Source: Streptococcus sp. | GTDB lineage: Bacteria; Bacillota; Bacilli; Lactobacillales; Streptococcaceae | Length of the DNA: 49,278 nucleotides | Assembly: GCA_030528055.1 (NCBI GenBank) | Contig: JAUMZQ010000014.1 | Location: forward strand, 1 to 49,278 | Direction: 5' to 3' | Shown here: positions 48,301 to 49,278 of the stretch, piece by piece | Numbering within the stretch: position 1 is the stretch's first letter | Layout of the letters: each line of letters starts with the position of its first letter | Translations under genes and position numbers: made by a program | Notes under the pieces: model-generated | Databases searched by the model: none | What the model was told of the DNA's origin: nothing | What the model saw: the letters and a program-made list of their open reading frames with translations, nothing else

Positions 48301-49278
48301 TTCTACTGGTTTGCAAGGTCAAGCTCAATCAGGGCATTTAACTTTCTCTCCAGGTCAAGCTGTTATCAATGGCGAAACACAAAAGGTAGATTTCAACTCA
48401 GATGGTTTACAATTTGTTATCAATGGTCAACCTCAAACTGGGAATGCTTTAAAATTAAAAGATGCTCAAGATAAGTTATTGGGAGTTTATATCCTTCATC
48501 CAAATGGAGACATTCAATTCCAACCAGCGTTGGATTATGTAGGCGTTCCAGAACCAGCAAGAGTTCGGGCGACTGACTTGAATGGAAGAACTGTTGAAGC
48601 AACTTATAGTCCGACAATCACAGCTGTGACACCAACGGGAAGTGACGCAACTTCAACAGGCCAACAAGGTCAAGTGCAAATGGGTCGTCCAGAGTTCACA
48701 GCGGGAGATCCAAGTGTTCCTCTAGATGATACTGTAGCTGCTACCTTCGATGATGGAAGTCAACGAAAAGAAGTTCCGAATGTCGGCGTCTTCACGGTTG
48801 CTTCTGACGGTACGGTTACCTTCACCCCAGTTCAGGATTATGTGGGTACTCCAGACGCCATTACTGTTAAGCGTGTAGATAAGAATGGCACTCCTGTGAC
48901 AGCTCGCTACACAGCGACTGTGACAGCGGCACCAATTCAGAAAGAAGACAGGGTGGTTACAGAAGATGTTCAAGGGAAGAGCCATGTAATAACACCAGTA
49001 TTTGACACTGGAAACCCTTCTGTACCAATAGATGATAGTGTAGCACCAACTTTTGAAGGTGGCGCGACAGAAAAAATTGTTTCAGGTGAAGGAACGTATG
49101 TGATTGACAGTACTGGAACGATTACTTTTACACCAGAAGCAAACTTTGTTGGCGAAGGGACAGGAGTAAGAGTTGTCCGTAAAGATACTAACGGCAAACC
49201 AGTAACTATCTATTACACTCCTACTGTGACAGCCGCACCAAAAGCCATGACCACAGAAACGACTGGTAAGCAAGGTCA
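45341..49278 (+). CDS. CshA-like fibrillar surface adhesin (cut by window end)
   Basis: An open frame of over 1,312 codons with no stop in the window. It has a YSIRK-type signal (FSIRKLNIGVCSVLLATL) with cleavage near TANADE, then a Thr/Ser/Glu/Ala-rich low-complexity region (about 45-170). A large non-repetitive adhesive domain beginning KQVSWLEFGNKENF matches the N-terminal region of CshA. A GEVED-type module (FSGEVEDLQI, near residue 625) follows, and then about 95-115-residue beta-rich repeats of CshA type, recognisable by 'FTPVQDYVGTPDAITVKRVDKNGTPV' type strands (split over positions 48820-48900). Family members form surface fibrils that bind fibronectin and other bacteria. An LPXTG end is expected beyond the window. 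ATG 45341 follows AGGAG. Confidence 0.85.
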   Translation, partial: MGKELFNPHLRKFSIRKLNIGVCSVLLATLVSVGTMTTANADENTALEDGTNELVLPKDKPQTAEVAASEVTTAATETVTAEAEQSAPQDLATTSEVATTPTSSTETSSPASNTTEEVAANSETSETASETPAVRSTETTNETPATTSENSEAPVATSSGLQDATSTPKADKPDLSFSERKLSRDLMKQVSWLEFGNKENFENLASDDSFQVGTVYKKEIAPGYIIKLTVTELKPFNSTEIYKNRVAGTGYENTYNSNAENTWLTTSKEYGKSTPKIVGASQNRWTAIKSQGIDTQGRKTQIQVPVDSANYGMKFKVEATYNGKPVKAAIVMADGEEANPGEFAIFTTNGTGWEYLAEWTDGTITDSYQPMDQNITKQSIFKDTTVHWQSYVSPDQATGGLGSQVFGPNISKNRTVPLVMTRDASEIGFYVASSGQQAAMIGVMVIDEGDAPESYGISPHMISTTNALTGVTTHQPYLGSVAADVDIKNKHDWQDDDKKDAADEGLTQLLSTDQLSKVNELFNFDLPEDGSYTLKVKASANGNSEAYMRAWIDFNQNGKFDDGEASDVVRVTETGDYTLTFTPDFSSIDKNIDRLGVRVRIALNQGDIEKPIGVAFSGEVEDLQILRTFPPKGDKQVTYGFKGESQTGTVHFTANGVISLDYSKQATIDSTREPQVIATDGSVLQADGQGWYNLEEGRYKLTTQGDNVQVVFEPNADFTGTIKGLNIRRYDSNGASSNWQSQNQNTANVNDALNNMDGRFIPTILKYSEQTSTDVQGVAQTKELIFNDGISDKTPVIPDATHSVQFLNASGNPVSETIVMATSNGQTVGTYELNAANGQVTFKPNKTFTGTTDPITFQLTDADGVRHRASYQATVTPLAPSSQNVTSEGIQGATQTGTLVFTSGDQRVPIDDKVLPTFDNGSQTKKVENVGTYTVDAQGKVTFQPLPSYTGRPDAQVVTRVDVNGTSIQATYQAEVKEAIPSAQNTTSTGLQGQAQSGHLTFSPGQAVINGETQKVDFNSDGLQFVINGQPQTGNALKLKDAQDKLLGVYILHPNGDIQFQPALDYVGVPEPARVRATDLNGRTVEATYSPTITAVTPTGSDATSTGQQGQVQMGRPEFTAGDPSVPLDDTVAATFDDGSQRKEVPNVGVFTVASDGTVTFTPVQDYVGTPDAITVKRVDKNGTPVTARYTATVTAAPIQKEDRVVTEDVQGKSHVITPVFDTGNPSVPIDDSVAPTFEGGATEKIVSGEGTYVIDSTGTITFTPEANFVGEGTGVRVVRKDTNGKPVTIYYTPTVTAAPKAMTTETTGKQG
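47950..49278 (+). repeat. CshA-type tandem repeats
   Basis: At least four successive modules start near 47980, 48280, 48625 and 48935. Each contains 'G..G......VP(I/L)DD.V..TF..G' and then 'G.Y(F)TV...G.VTF.P...Y(F)VG'. The second unit is irregular and longer. A fifth begins at the very end of the window. Confidence 0.7.

Noticed and set aside
1..49278. CRISPR arrays, intact insertion sequences or rRNA genes
   Set aside because: No regularly spaced short repeats, transposase open frames or rRNA sequences were seen.

Overview
The window comes from a low-GC Gram-positive bacterium, almost certainly a Streptococcus. The evidence is a polyhistidine-triad (Pht) protein behind an AdcR-type zinc operator, CcpA and Rex sites in front of adhE, a CiaR-type direct repeat, streptococcal LPXTG and YSIRK-type adhesins, and the gene orders nrdG-DUF1361, rpmG-secE-nusG and ruvB-(NTase)-LMW-PTP-MORN-acyltransferase-adhE. 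The cluster of type IV pilus genes at 26-44 kb closely resembles the pil locus described in Streptococcus sanguinis. The species cannot be fixed from the sequence alone.

Layout. 0-2.3 kb: end of a GNAT gene, nrdG, a DUF1361 membrane protein and a convergent methyltransferase. 2.5-5.3 kb: zinc-controlled Pht protein. 5.5-9 kb: thrC, then a MATE exporter and HAD phosphatase pair. 9.1-11.9 kb: a collagen-binding/Cna-B LPXTG adhesin on the minus strand. 12.1-13.8 kb: rpmG, secE, nusG and a GNAT enzyme. 13.9-15.5 kb: a decayed, very AT-rich patch holding gene fragments and one unknown membrane protein, ending at a minus-strand tRNA-Cys. 16-25.5 kb: an MFS transporter, ruvB, a nucleotidyltransferase, an overlapping LMW-PTP/MORN/acyltransferase cassette, adhE and a membrane protein.

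25.5-26.4 kb is a roughly 0.9 kb intergenic region full of regulatory signals, described below. 26.4-44 kb is a compact one-direction pil operon: extension ATPase PilF, retraction ATPase PilT, platform PilG, twin major pilins PilE1/PilE2, minor pilins PilA, PilB (vWA) and PilC (LamG-like), assembly proteins PilM/PilN/PilO, three poorly characterised proteins (one with PRC-barrel-like repeats), prepilin peptidase PilD and a GH73 glucosaminidase. It is followed by a SepM-type PDZ/Lon-like protease and a CshA-like fibrillar adhesin cut by the window end.

The most interesting signal lies just upstream of pilF. Three TTTAAG repeats on the minus strand, two of them in the exact CiaR arrangement TTTAAG-N5-TTTAAG, sit in front of a TATAAT box and drive a leftward non-coding transcript that ends at a 12-bp-stem terminator. 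The first ~20 nt of this predicted RNA can form 12 consecutive base pairs (two G-U) with the Shine-Dalgarno region of pilT. CiaR-controlled small RNAs (csRNAs) repressing pilT are known from S. sanguinis, so this looks like a csRNA encoded divergently from the operon it controls. A rightward promoter with an inverted repeat over its -35 would read through the same segment and produce RNA perfectly antisense to it.
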